From: RYN-230 sp963834515
Lineage (GTDB): Bacteria; Actinomycetota; Actinomycetes; Streptosporangiales; Streptosporangiaceae
Reading direction: 5' to 3'
Length of the DNA stretch: 64,000 bases
Assembly (NCBI GenBank): GCA_963834515.1
Contig: CAWICB010000002.1
Location: 372,001-436,000 of the forward strand
Positions 41,263 through 48,988 of the stretch are shown here, piece after piece (position 1 is the first letter of the stretch; each line of letters opens with the position of its first letter). The translations under genes were made by a program, and so were the position numbers. The notes beneath the pieces are model-generated. The model saw only the letters and a list, made by a program, of their open reading frames with translations. It made no database searches and was not told where the DNA came from.

Positions 41263-42960
41263 ATGAGGAGATTGGCAGAGCAAAGAAGGCTCATGATGGT
41301 TGCGGCGGCCAGCGTCCTGGCGCTCGGCCTCGCCGCATGCGGATCCTCGGGCTCGGGGAGCTCGAGTAGCTCGGGGACCTCGAACGCCACCCGGGCGCTG
41401 GTCATGGAGAGCTCCCCCGAGACGTCCATCACCGACGACTTCAACCCGTACGCCACCACGCAGGCGGCCTATGGCATGGGCGCAACCGGGCTCATCTACG
41501 AACCGCTGGTCGAGTTCAACCTGGCCAGCACGACCGTCCAGTACCCGTGGCTGGCCACGAAGTACGCGTGGTCGAACGGCGGCAAGACGATCACGTTCAC
41601 CATCCGCCAGGGCGTGAAGTGGAGCAACGGCACGGCGTTTACCCCGGCCGACGTGGCGTTCACCTACAACCTGATGAAGAAGAACCCCTCGATCAACCTG
41701 GGCGGCCTGGCCATCTCCAGCGTGAGCACTTCGGGCGACACCGTCACGCTGACGTTCCCGACGGCCCAGTACACCAACCTGGAGAACATCGCGGGCGTCG
41801 GCATCGTGCCCGAGTCCATCTGGGGCAAGGCGGGCAACCCGGCCACGTTCACCGACCCGAAGCCGGTCGGCACCGGGCCCTACATGCTGGGCAGCTTCAC
41901 CGCGCAGGGGTTCACGCTGGTCAAGAACCCGCACTACTGGCAGCCGTCGAAGGTCAAGGTGGCCAAGGTCTACTTCCCGGCCTACACGTCCAACACCGGC
42001 GCGCTGTCCGCGCTGTTCTCCGGCCAGATCGACTGGACCGGGAACTACATCCCCGGCCTGAAGAAGAACTTCGTGGACACCGATCCGGCGCATCACCACT
42101 ACTACGAGGCGGCCAACGGTGACGAGAGCCTCGAGCCGAACCTGACCAAGTGGCCGCTGTCCGACCTGGCCGTCCGCAAGGCGGTCAGCCTGGCCGTGAA
42201 CCGCACCGTGCTCGGCGCCGAGGGCGAGGCCGGCCTGGAGAACCCGGTGACCAACGCCACCGGCCTGACCCTGCCTGCGTTCCAGGCCTGGGCCGGCCCG
42301 GTGTCCAGCATGACGGTCTCGGCCAGCGCCAACGCCGCGCAGGCCGAGAAGGTACTGGAGGCGGCCGGCTACAAGAAGGGCAGCAACGGCTACTTCCAGA
42401 AGAACGGCAAGACCGTCGCGTTCACGATCATCAGCCCGTCGGCGTACACCGACATGGCCGAGGTCGACTCGATCGCCGCGCAGGAACTGCGGGCCGCGGG
42501 CATCGACGCCACGTTCCAGGGCCTGTCGGTGAACGCATGGACCGCAGATGTCGCTGACGGCAACTTCGACATGACCGAGCACTGGTCCAACGGCGGCATC
42601 TCGCCGTTCGCGGAGTACAACGGCTGGCTCAACAGCGCGCTGGCGACCAGCTCCGCTACGGGCGACTACGAGCGGCTGAAGGACCCGGCGCTGGACGCGG
42701 ACCTGAACAAGCTGGCCGGTGCGGCCACGGTGTCCCAGCAGGCCCAGATGCTCGTGCCGCTGGAGAAGTATGTGGCCGCCAACCTGCCGGTCATCCCGCT
42801 GGAGACCGCCGCGGAGTGGTTCGAGTACAACTCGCAGCACTTCGTCGGCTGGCCGACCCAGTCCAACCCCTATGAGTCCGGGCAGCCGTCGGGCACGAAC
42901 AACGGCCCTGGCTCTGGCACCGATCTGGTTGTCATCCTGCACCTGAGCCCGGCAGGCTGA
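41263..42960 (+). CDS. Solute-binding lipoprotein, SBP_bac_5 family (glycoside uptake)
   Basis: Extracytoplasmic lipoprotein of 565 residues. Signal: MRRLAEQRR, hydrophobic core, lipobox LAAC with Cys26, then a Ser/Gly-rich flexible linker. The mature protein has DDFNPYATTQAAYGMGATGL, ITFTIRQGVKWSNGTAFTPA and VRKAVSLAVNRTVLGAEGEA, marks of SBP family 5. The NPY and YGMG features near the start recall members that bind cello- or xylo-oligosaccharides rather than peptides. Its position with a GH1 enzyme and LacI regulator supports a glycoside ligand. A strong hairpin follows the stop. Confidence 0.92.
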   Translation: MRRLAEQRRLMMVAAASVLALGLAACGSSGSGSSSSSGTSNATRALVMESSPETSITDDFNPYATTQAAYGMGATGLIYEPLVEFNLASTTVQYPWLATKYAWSNGGKTITFTIRQGVKWSNGTAFTPADVAFTYNLMKKNPSINLGGLAISSVSTSGDTVTLTFPTAQYTNLENIAGVGIVPESIWGKAGNPATFTDPKPVGTGPYMLGSFTAQGFTLVKNPHYWQPSKVKVAKVYFPAYTSNTGALSALFSGQIDWTGNYIPGLKKNFVDTDPAHHHYYEAANGDESLEPNLTKWPLSDLAVRKAVSLAVNRTVLGAEGEAGLENPVTNATGLTLPAFQAWAGPVSSMTVSASANAAQAEKVLEAAGYKKGSNGYFQKNGKTVAFTIISPSAYTDMAEVDSIAAQELRAAGIDATFQGLSVNAWTADVADGNFDMTEHWSNGGISPFAEYNGWLNSALATSSATGDYERLKDPALDADLNKLAGAATVSQQAQMLVPLEKYVAANLPVIPLETAAEWFEYNSQHFVGWPTQSNPYESGQPSGTNNGPGSGTDLVVILHLSPAG

Positions 42961-42966
42961 CCGCCC

Positions 42967-43004
42967 GCCTGCCCCGTCCCGCCCGCAGGCGGGACGGGGC
43001 AGGC
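42967..43004 (+). terminator. 17-bp perfect hairpin after the binding-protein gene
   Basis: GCCTGCCCCGTCCCGCC (42967-42983) and its exact reverse complement (42988-43004) enclose the loop CGCA. It begins 6 bases after the stop of the solute-binding gene and lies 45 bases before the next gene on the same strand. It may end most transcripts or protect the 3' end of the binding-protein mRNA, giving that protein higher yield than the enzymes. Confidence 0.7.
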
Positions 43005-43048
43005 GTCACTTCCACACAAGCCCGAGACAGAAGGATCCCTGCCCGCCC

Positions 43049-43888
43049 GTGACCGTGCCGCGCCTCGCCTTCAGCACCCTCGCGTTCCCCGCCGCCACCC
43101 TGGCCACCGCACTGTCACTCGGACGATCCTGGGGATACTCCGGCGTCGAGCTGCGGCTGATCGACGGGGAGCTGATCGACCCGTCCATGGACGCCGCGGC
43201 CCGCACCCAGGTCAGGCGGACGCTGGCGCACGGCGGCCTGCCGGCCGTAGCGGTGGACAGCTCAATCCGGCTCACCGGCGATGATCCGCTGCCCGCCCTG
43301 CTCGGCTTCCTGGAGCTGGCCAGCGACTGGGAATCCCCGCTGGTGCGGGTGTTCGGCGGCGAGCTGCCCGGTGATGAACCAGCGCCCGCCGCCCGGCGGC
43401 AGGCCCAGCTGGAGTCGGCGGCCCGCGTGCTGGAGGCCGCGGCCCCGGCCGCCGAGCGGCTCGGCGTAGCGATAGGCGTGGAGACCCACGACGCGTTCTC
43501 GGCCTCGTCGGTCGTGGCTGAGCTGCTCGCGATGGTGAATCCCGGCCTGCCCGGCCCGGTGGGTGCGGTCTGGGACAGCCACCATCCATACAGGATGGGC
43601 GAGAGCCCGGCCGAGGTCGCCGCCAACCTGGCCGGGCGGATCCTGCTCGCCCAGGTCAAGGACGCGCGCCGGGCCCCGCAGCGGCCCGGCGGCTGGCAGC
43701 TGGTGCTGCTCGGCCACGGCGAGGTCCCGGTGCCGGAGATGCTCGCGTTGCTGGCCCGGGCCGGCTACCCGGGCTGGATCTCGGTTGAATGGGAGAAGCG
43801 GTGGCACCCGGAGATCGAGGAGCCGGAGATCGCGCTGCCGCAGCACCTCGCGGTGCTCACGCAGTGGATGGAGGGCACGGGTGACTGA
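43049..43888 (+). CDS. Sugar phosphate isomerase/epimerase-like TIM-barrel protein (first copy)
   Basis: Xylose isomerase-like barrel (AP endonuclease 2 superfamily) of 279 residues. Seen: LAFSTLAFPAATLATALSLG at the N-terminus, GYSGVELRLIDGELI, the metal-ligand candidates GVAIGVETHDAFSAS (Glu), GAVWDSHHPYRMGE (Asp/His), AQVKDARR and PGWISVEWEKRWHPEIEE (final Glu). These residues form the usual divalent-metal site of sugar epimerases, keto-sugar isomerases and 3-keto-glycoside lyases. GTG start. It overlaps the oxidoreductase gene by 8 bases. The reaction is not deducible by sequence alone. Confidence 0.85.
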   Translation: MTVPRLAFSTLAFPAATLATALSLGRSWGYSGVELRLIDGELIDPSMDAAARTQVRRTLAHGGLPAVAVDSSIRLTGDDPLPALLGFLELASDWESPLVRVFGGELPGDEPAPAARRQAQLESAARVLEAAAPAAERLGVAIGVETHDAFSASSVVAELLAMVNPGLPGPVGAVWDSHHPYRMGESPAEVAANLAGRILLAQVKDARRAPQRPGGWQLVLLGHGEVPVPEMLALLARAGYPGWISVEWEKRWHPEIEEPEIALPQHLAVLTQWMEGTGD

Positions 43889-44948
43889 CAGCGGCGGCAG
43901 GCACGGCTTCGGGATCGTCGGGGCCGGCGTGATCGCCGCGACCCACGCGGACGCGATCAGCGCGATCGGCGGCGCACGGCTGATCGCGGTGACCGACGTG
44001 ACGGCCGGCCAGGCCGCTGCGTTCGCCCGCACATGCGGCTGCGCGGCGGAACCGGATCTCCCGGCGCTGCTGGCCCGCGACGACATCGACGTGGTCTGTG
44101 TGTGCGTGCCGAGCGGCCTGCATGCCGAGGTCGGCATCGAGGCGGCCGCGGCGGGCAAGCACCTCGTCATCGAGAAGCCGATGGATGTCTCGCTGGCTGC
44201 CGCCGACGCGCTGATCGCTGCGGCCCGGGCCGCGGGCGTGCGGATGACGGTTATCTCCCAGCACCGGTTCGACCCCGGGCCCGCCGAGCTGCGGCGGCTC
44301 CTTGACCAGGACGGCCTCGGCCAGCTCGTCCTCGGTGAGGCAGCCACGAAGTGGCACCGGACCCAGGAGTACTACGACACCGCGGCCTGGCGGGGCAGCT
44401 GGGCGCTGGACGGCGGATCGCTGCTCAACCAGGGCATCCACTACGCCGACCTGCTCCGCTGGTGCATGGGCCCGGTGGCCGAGGTCACGGCCAGGGTTGC
44501 GACCCGCGCCCACCGCATGGAGGCCGAGGACATCGCGTTGGCCGTGCTGACGTTCGCGTCCGGCGCGCTGGGCACGATCGTCACGACCACCGCGGCCTTC
44601 CCCGGCTCGGCCCAGCGGCTGGAGATCACCGGGACGGCCGGGACGGTCGTCATCGAGGATGGCGAGATCACCTGGCGAGCGCTCGCCGCGGACGGCCCAG
44701 AACGTGGCCGTGCCGCCGCGGCGGACTCGGCCGCTGCCGCGAACGCGGCCGCGATCGGGACGTCCGGGCACGCGGCCCAGATCGCCGACCTGCTGGCCGC
44801 GATCGATGAGGGCCGTGAGCCGGCCGTCACCGGTCAGGACGGCCGCGACGCGCTGGAGCTGGCCAGCGCGGTCTACGAGTCGGCCCGGGAGGGCCGGACC
44901 GTCGTCCTGAGGGCGGCGCCCGGGAACGCGGAGGCAGCAGCCCGATGA
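43881..44948 (+). CDS. Gfo/Idh/MocA family oxidoreductase
   Basis: NAD(P)-dependent sugar or cyclitol dehydrogenase of 355 residues. Seen: the N-terminal Rossmann motif GIVGAGVIAATHADAISAIG, VCVCVPSGLHAEVGIEAAAA, the EKPMDVS motif with the catalytic-region lysine, and in the second domain WALDGGSLLNQGIHYADLLRW, the G-G-x-x-x-D/N-x-G-x-H active-site pattern, with the histidine present. GTG start overlapping the upstream gene by 8 bases. With two TIM-barrel partners it may oxidise the sugar (often at C3) before epimerisation or cleavage; this part is inference. Confidence 0.88.
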   Translation: MTDSGGRHGFGIVGAGVIAATHADAISAIGGARLIAVTDVTAGQAAAFARTCGCAAEPDLPALLARDDIDVVCVCVPSGLHAEVGIEAAAAGKHLVIEKPMDVSLAAADALIAAARAAGVRMTVISQHRFDPGPAELRRLLDQDGLGQLVLGEAATKWHRTQEYYDTAAWRGSWALDGGSLLNQGIHYADLLRWCMGPVAEVTARVATRAHRMEAEDIALAVLTFASGALGTIVTTTAAFPGSAQRLEITGTAGTVVIEDGEITWRALAADGPERGRAAAADSAAAANAAAIGTSGHAAQIADLLAAIDEGREPAVTGQDGRDALELASAVYESAREGRTVVLRAAPGNAEAAAR

Positions 44949-45775
44949 CGGTAGTGCTGAGCGGATTCGCCGACGAGATCTCACCCGACCTGGACCAGCA
45001 GCTGGCCACGCTGGCCGCCGAATCCCTCACCCACCTGGAACTGCGCAGTGCGTGGTCGGTCAATGTGGCCGACTTCAGCCACGGCGATGTCACCAGGATC
45101 GGCCGTGCGCTCCGCGCGGCCGGCGTCCGGGTCTCGGCCATCGGGTCGCCGGTCGGCAAGATCGGGGTGGACGCTCCGCTGGCACCGGAACTGGACCGGC
45201 TGCGGCGGATCGCACACATCGCCGGGCAGCTTGGCACCGGGATCATCCGTGTCTTCTCGTTTTTCATCCCCGCCGGTGAGCCGGCCGCCCGTTACCGGGA
45301 GCAGGTCATCGACCGGATGGGCGCACTGGCCAGGGTGGCGGAGGAGCACGGGGTGGTCCTGGCCCACGAGAACGAGAAGGAGATCTACGGCGATATCCCG
45401 CAGCGGTGCGCCGACCTGATCGAGTCCGTCGGCTCGCCGGCGCTCCGGGCCACGTTCGACGCGGCCAACTTCGTGCAGTGCGGTGTCCGGCCGCAGCACG
45501 ACGGATACCGCCTGCTCCGGCCGCACCTGGTGTACGTGCAGATCAAGGATGCGCTGGCCGCCACCGGCCAGGTGGTGCCGGCGGGCGAGGGAGACGGCGA
45601 GGTCCGCGAGACGCTGGCCGCCCTCCGGGACTCGGGGTTCGAAGGGTACCTGTCCCTCGAGCCGCACCTGGCCCAGGCCGGCCGCTTCGGCGGGTACAGC
45701 GGGCCAGCCGAGTTCTGCCGGGCCGCCCGGGCGCTGAAGGCGCTGCTCGCCGACTTGTCGATCCGGTGGCGTTAG
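44945..45775 (+). CDS. Sugar phosphate isomerase/epimerase-like TIM-barrel protein (second copy)
   Basis: Second xylose isomerase-like barrel protein, 276 residues, distinct from the first. Seen: LSGFADEISPDLDQQLATLA (metal-proximal start also seen in IolE/hydroxypyruvate isomerase-type proteins), LTHLELRSAWSVN, VVLAHENEKEIYGDIP (Glu ligand), RATFDAANFVQCG (Asp), YVQIKDAL (His is replaced by Gln/Lys context), and YLSLEPHL (last Glu). ATG overlaps the oxidoreductase stop (ATGA). Last gene of the operon; its stop overlaps the convergent marR gene by 4 bases, and a hairpin follows directly. Confidence 0.87.
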   Translation: MTVVLSGFADEISPDLDQQLATLAAESLTHLELRSAWSVNVADFSHGDVTRIGRALRAAGVRVSAIGSPVGKIGVDAPLAPELDRLRRIAHIAGQLGTGIIRVFSFFIPAGEPAARYREQVIDRMGALARVAEEHGVVLAHENEKEIYGDIPQRCADLIESVGSPALRATFDAANFVQCGVRPQHDGYRLLRPHLVYVQIKDALAATGQVVPAGEGDGEVRETLAALRDSGFEGYLSLEPHLAQAGRFGGYSGPAEFCRAARALKALLADLSIRWR

Positions 45776-46221
45776 CGCCGGGGCCGGGCCGGCGGCCCGG
45801 CCCCGGCCGGCCCGGGCTGGTCGCCCGCGCGGGTGAGCTGGTCCAGGATGGGCGCCAGCCGCTGCAGTTCGTCCAGGTGGGCGGCGGTCAGCCGGTCCAG
45901 CCGCTGCGCGCCGCCGGCGGTGAGCCGGACCCGGGTGATCCGGCCGTCGCCTTCGTCGCCCCAGCGCTCGACCAGCCCGGCCGCCTCGGCCCGGTCGATC
46001 AGCTCGACCGTGCTGTGCGGCCGGAGCAGCAGGTACTCGGCCAGGTCACCGACGGCGGGCGGGTCGGTGCCGGGATGCCCCTTGATGGCCAGCAGCAGCT
46101 GGTGCTGAGCCGGGGTCAGCCCGACCTCCCGGGCCCGGGCCTCCGACCAGCGCAGGAAACGGCGCAGCCCGGTGCGGAACGCGAGCAGGTTCTCGTAGTC
46201 CTCGGTGGTCAGCCGATCCAC
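45772..46221 (-). CDS. MarR family transcriptional regulator
   Basis: Winged-helix regulator of 149 residues. Seen: the dimer helix TEDYENLLAFRTGLRRFLRW, recognition region PAVGDLAEYLLLRPHSTVEL followed by IDRAEAAGLVERWGDEGDGR (wing), and the closing helices with LDELQRLAPILDQLTRAGD. GTG 46221, with GGAGAGAG upstream, is preferred to an ATG at 46377 which adds an unrelated leader of 52 residues. It ends against the sugar operon and faces away from a palindrome at 46444-46466 that may be an operator, though that site is over 220 bases upstream. Confidence 0.88.
   Translation of the reverse strand: MDRLTTEDYENLLAFRTGLRRFLRWSEARAREVGLTPAQHQLLLAIKGHPGTDPPAVGDLAEYLLLRPHSTVELIDRAEAAGLVERWGDEGDGRITRVRLTAGGAQRLDRLTAAHLDELQRLAPILDQLTRAGDQPGPAGAGPPARPRR
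45777..45807. terminator. 14-bp hairpin terminator at the convergent junction
   Basis: GCCGGGGCCGGGCC (45777-45790) and GGCCCGGCCCCGGC (45794-45807) are perfectly complementary with a 3-base loop, starting 2 bases after the stop of the last operon gene. The same DNA encodes the C-terminal tail of the convergent MarR protein, so its Pro/Gly/Ala/Arg-rich end is probably a by-product of an intrinsic terminator embedded in coding sequence. Confidence 0.6.
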
Positions 46222-46443
46222 GTCTCTCTCCGCCCGGGTCGGCCCGCCGAGTCCGTGCCTGCCAGCGCGCCCGACGCCCAGCTTAACGCGCCCTGGCCCG
46301 GGCGGGCCGGCCGAGCGCGCCGCCCGCGCCGGGCCGGCCGCGCTGACCCCGGTTACGAGCAGGCGGCGGCCGGGCATGATCCCAGTGACGAGAACTCCGG
46401 GCGGTGGCCCGCCAGCGGGCCGCTACCCGGCCAGCATCGGCAT

Positions 46444-46466
46444 CTTATGTCGTGCTACGATATAAG
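46444..46466. promoter_or_regulatory. AT-rich palindrome, candidate regulator binding site
   Basis: CTTATGTCG (46444-46452) and CGATATAAG (46458-46466) are inverted repeats with one mismatch and a TGCTA spacer. Total length of 23 bases and the AT-rich ends resemble MarR/PadR-type operators, and the second arm could be a -10 element (TATAAG) for the plus-strand gene. Which protein binds is unknown. Confidence 0.45.
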
Positions 46467-46480
46467 TGGTCGCCAGCCGA

Positions 46481-46520
46481 GCCTGGCTTCCCCGTGGCCA
46501 CCTCCGCGGGGAAGCCAGGC
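46481..46520 (+). promoter_or_regulatory. 14-bp perfect hairpin in the leader of the EF-Tu-domain-like gene
   Basis: GCCTGGCTTCCCCG (46481-46494) and CGGGGAAGCCAGGC (46507-46520) pair perfectly around a 12-base loop, ending 20 bases before the GTG start. There is no following T-run. It could be an attenuator, an RNA-stability element or the terminator of an undetected short transcript from the palindrome upstream. Confidence 0.55.
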
Positions 46521-46540
46521 GGCCAGTCAGGAAGTGCGCC

Positions 46541-46858
46541 GTGATAAAGCCGTACAAATTCCAGGCCTCGGTCACCCTTCTCCCGCAGCCGGGCGCGGCC
46601 CAGCCAGCCGAGCTGCCGGGCCCGGCCTGCCGGGTGGTGGTGCGGGCCGCCCAGCCCAGCACGGCCGGCAACCGGCTGTTCAGCGCCCTGGTCACGCCGG
46701 GCCAGGACACCGTACCCGGAGACAAGTGGCACACCGTGCTCACCGTGACCGTGCTGGGTGACGGTGCGGACGAGTGCCTAGCCGCGGGCAGCGATTTCAC
46801 GCTGTGGCGGGGCAGCGATGTCGGCCGCGGCGTGGTCACCCGGCGGGTCTTCGTCTGA
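46541..46858 (+). CDS. Small EF-Tu C-terminal-domain-like protein
   Basis: Protein of 105 residues that starts KPYKFQASVTLLPQPG and ends FTLWRGSDVGRGVVTRRVFV after the GTG-coded first residues. The closing segment LWRGSDVGxGVVTRRxFV, with preceding VVRA and FSALV strands, resembles the C-terminal beta-barrel domain of elongation factor Tu as found in short stand-alone actinobacterial proteins. There is no GTPase domain, so it is not a translation factor itself. The in-frame upstream ATG at 46466 would read through the hairpin and is unlikely. Function unknown. Confidence 0.7.
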   Translation: MIKPYKFQASVTLLPQPGAAQPAELPGPACRVVVRAAQPSTAGNRLFSALVTPGQDTVPGDKWHTVLTVTVLGDGADECLAAGSDFTLWRGSDVGRGVVTRRVFV

Positions 46859-46879
46859 CCTGGGCAGCCGCCCGCGGTT

Positions 46880-47068
46880 TTAGGCGGCCGGCAGGATGCC
46901 GAGGAACAGGGCGGCCAGCGCGCTGATCGCGGTCAGCGCGCCGAAGATGGCCAGCCCGGCGCGGCTGCGGGCGTGCTGGTGCAAGGCCGCGGTCACCCCG
47001 GAGATCAGCACCACGATCAGCTTCACCACCAGCGTGGTCCGGTAGTCCCCGGTGACCTGGCCGCGCAC
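46880..47068 (-). CDS. Short two-helix membrane protein, probably a truncated remnant
   Basis: Encodes 62 residues with two hydrophobic helices (TLVVKLIVVLISGVTAAL and IFGALTAISALAALFLGIL). In the same frame upstream of the GTG, codons continue as DPRWAGVWNVIAVRGQ, without a start, back to a stop near 47170; these look like part of the same family, reminiscent of the end of a CopD-like membrane domain. The N-terminal helices are missing and the region upstream is now the promoter of the DUF2252 gene. Either a real mini-protein or a leftover of a larger gene. Confidence 0.4.
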   Translation of the reverse strand: MRGQVTGDYRTTLVVKLIVVLISGVTAALHQHARSRAGLAIFGALTAISALAALFLGILPAA

Positions 47069-47192
47069 GGCGATGACGTTCCAGACCCCGGCCCAGCGCG
47101 GGTCCGGAGCCGGGGCCGCGCCGCGGTGCGGGCCGAACGGAGCGGGCCGCCGCGCCCGGACCAGGGATTACCACACGTTGGGAGTGCTGCGC

Positions 47193-48665
47193 ATGACGGA
47201 TCTGCGAGCCAGCTACCAGCCCGGCCGGGTGGCCGGAGGGGTGCTGGACCCCGACCTGGGCCGGCTGACGACGGCAGAACGGGTGGCCCGGGGCAAGGCG
47301 GCCCGGGCCGCGGTGCCCCGGGACAGCCACGCCGTGTTCGACCCGCCCGCGGACCGGCCCGACCCGGTCGCGCAGCTGGCACAGCAGGCCGAGTCGCGGG
47401 TGGCAGAGCTGGTGCCGATCCGCTACGGCCGGATGCTGGTCTCCCCGTTCGCCTACTTCCGGGGCGCGGCCCTGCCGATGGCCAGTGACCTGGCCAGCAC
47501 GCCGTGCACTGGCCTGGTCGTGCAGGCCTGCGGGGACGCGCACCTGTCGAACTTCGGCATCTTCGCGTCCCCGGAGCGGAAGTTCCTGTTCGATGTCAAC
47601 GACTTCGACGAGACACTGCCCGGCCCGTGGGAGTGGGACGTCAAGCGGCTGGCGGCCAGCCTGGAAGTGGCGGGCCGCGGCAACGGCTTCTCCCGCAAGC
47701 AGCGCCGCCGGGTGGTGACGGCCAGCACCCGGATGTACCGGGAGACAATGCGGACGTTCGCCGCCATGAGCAACATCGACGTCTGGTACGCCCGGGTGGA
47801 CCTGGACTTGGTGCAGAAGATGTTCTCGCCCCGGATGGCCCCGCGGCACCGCAGGGGACTGGCCAGGAACCTGGCCAGGAACCTGGCCAAGGCGCGGACC
47901 CGGGACAGCATGCAGGCGTTCAGCAAGCTGTGCGGGGTGGTGGACGGGCAGACCCGGATCATCGCCGACCCGCCGCTCATCATGCCGGTGTCCCACCTGC
48001 GCCCCGAGGAGCGGGACGAGCTGGGCTTCGAGGCCCAGCTGGACGAGATGCTGGCCCGGTACGGCGGCACGCTGAACGGCGCGCACCGCATCCTGTTCCA
48101 GCGCTACCAGCTGGTCGACCTGGCCAGGAAGGTGGTCGGCGTAGGCAGCGTCGGCACCCGCTGCTGGATCTTCCTGTTCACCGCGCGGGACGGCACCGAG
48201 CCGCTGCTGCTCCAGGTCAAGGAGGCCCAGCCGTCGGTGCTGGCCGCATTCGCCGGCTCCAGCAAGTACGACCACCAGGGCCAGCGGGTGGTCGAGGGGC
48301 AGTGGCTGATCCAGCCGGTCAGCGACATCTTCCTCGGCTGGCAGCGGAGCGCGCCGACCCGCGACGGGAAGACGCACGATTTCTACGTCCGGCAACTGCG
48401 GGACTGGAAGTTCTCGCTCGACGTCGACGGCATGGAACCGCCCGCCATGGCCGTCTACGGCGAGCTGTGCGCCTGGACGCTGGCCCGGTCGCACGCCCGG
48501 TCCGGGGACTCCGTGGCTATCGCCGCCTATCTCGGTAACGCGGACGTGTTCGAGCAGGCCATCACGCAGTTCGCCAGCAGCTACGCGGACCAGACCGAAC
48601 GCGATCACCAGGCGCTGGCCAAGGCCGCCGCGACCGGCCGCATCATCGCGCACCGCGGCCTGTAA
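47193..48665 (+). CDS. DUF2252 family protein
   Basis: Cytosolic protein of 490 residues with a kinase-like fold of unknown activity. Seen: RYGRMLVSPFAYFRGAALPM, the CGDAHLSNFG motif (His/Asn pattern resembling the catalytic loop of aminoglycoside-kinase-like proteins), and FDVNDFDETLPGPWEWDVKR with candidate metal-binding aspartates, all diagnostic of DUF2252. ATG 47193 has GGGAG about 10 bases upstream; longer in-frame starts would read through unrelated sequence. A 15-base tandem repeat (LARNLARNLAK) lies near residue 225. Stands alone on its strand. Confidence 0.9.
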   Translation: MTDLRASYQPGRVAGGVLDPDLGRLTTAERVARGKAARAAVPRDSHAVFDPPADRPDPVAQLAQQAESRVAELVPIRYGRMLVSPFAYFRGAALPMASDLASTPCTGLVVQACGDAHLSNFGIFASPERKFLFDVNDFDETLPGPWEWDVKRLAASLEVAGRGNGFSRKQRRRVVTASTRMYRETMRTFAAMSNIDVWYARVDLDLVQKMFSPRMAPRHRRGLARNLARNLAKARTRDSMQAFSKLCGVVDGQTRIIADPPLIMPVSHLRPEERDELGFEAQLDEMLARYGGTLNGAHRILFQRYQLVDLARKVVGVGSVGTRCWIFLFTARDGTEPLLLQVKEAQPSVLAAFAGSSKYDHQGQRVVEGQWLIQPVSDIFLGWQRSAPTRDGKTHDFYVRQLRDWKFSLDVDGMEPPAMAVYGELCAWTLARSHARSGDSVAIAAYLGNADVFEQAITQFASSYADQTERDHQALAKAAATGRIIAHRGL

Positions 48666-48988
48666 CCGGGCCCGCCGGGTGAACCGGGCACGGCCTTTTC
48701 GCGCGCCCATTTCCGCGCTTTATCGGCCCGGCGCTTTCCGTACGGCCAGCTCTTACGATGGTATTACGGGTGCCCGTAACAAGCCGCCGTCAGGCCCTCG
48801 ACTTCCTTTTCGTAACGCGTGCTGAGCTGCGGAGATATCCTTGCATCGCGCCCTTAAGGGGCGATCGAACGTCCAGAATGGGGGTTACGGACGTACCTTT
48901 GGAAATCTTCGTTTCAGTGGCACCTGACTGACTGGCCGGACTAATGTCATCCGCCGGGAGCGATACCCGATTAAAAGGGAACGGTGTC
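48666..48988. promoter_or_regulatory. Upstream region of the Thr/Ala-rich exported protein
   Basis: About 320 bases, less GC-rich than the surroundings. Contains the palindrome TTACGGGTGCCCGTAA at 48764-48779 and CCCTTAAGGG near 48852-48861, either of which could be operators. No gene resemblance in any frame; a 409-codon minus-strand frame that starts in this region is the shadow of the exported protein. Confidence 0.4.

Larger units (their letters stand above)
46222..46540. other. Intergenic region with palindrome and hairpin between marR and an EF-Tu-like gene
   Basis: About 320 bases. The first 200 look like ordinary GC-rich non-coding DNA. The part nearest the plus-strand gene contains two structured elements listed separately: an AT-rich palindrome and a 14-bp perfect hairpin. 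Confidence 0.5.
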
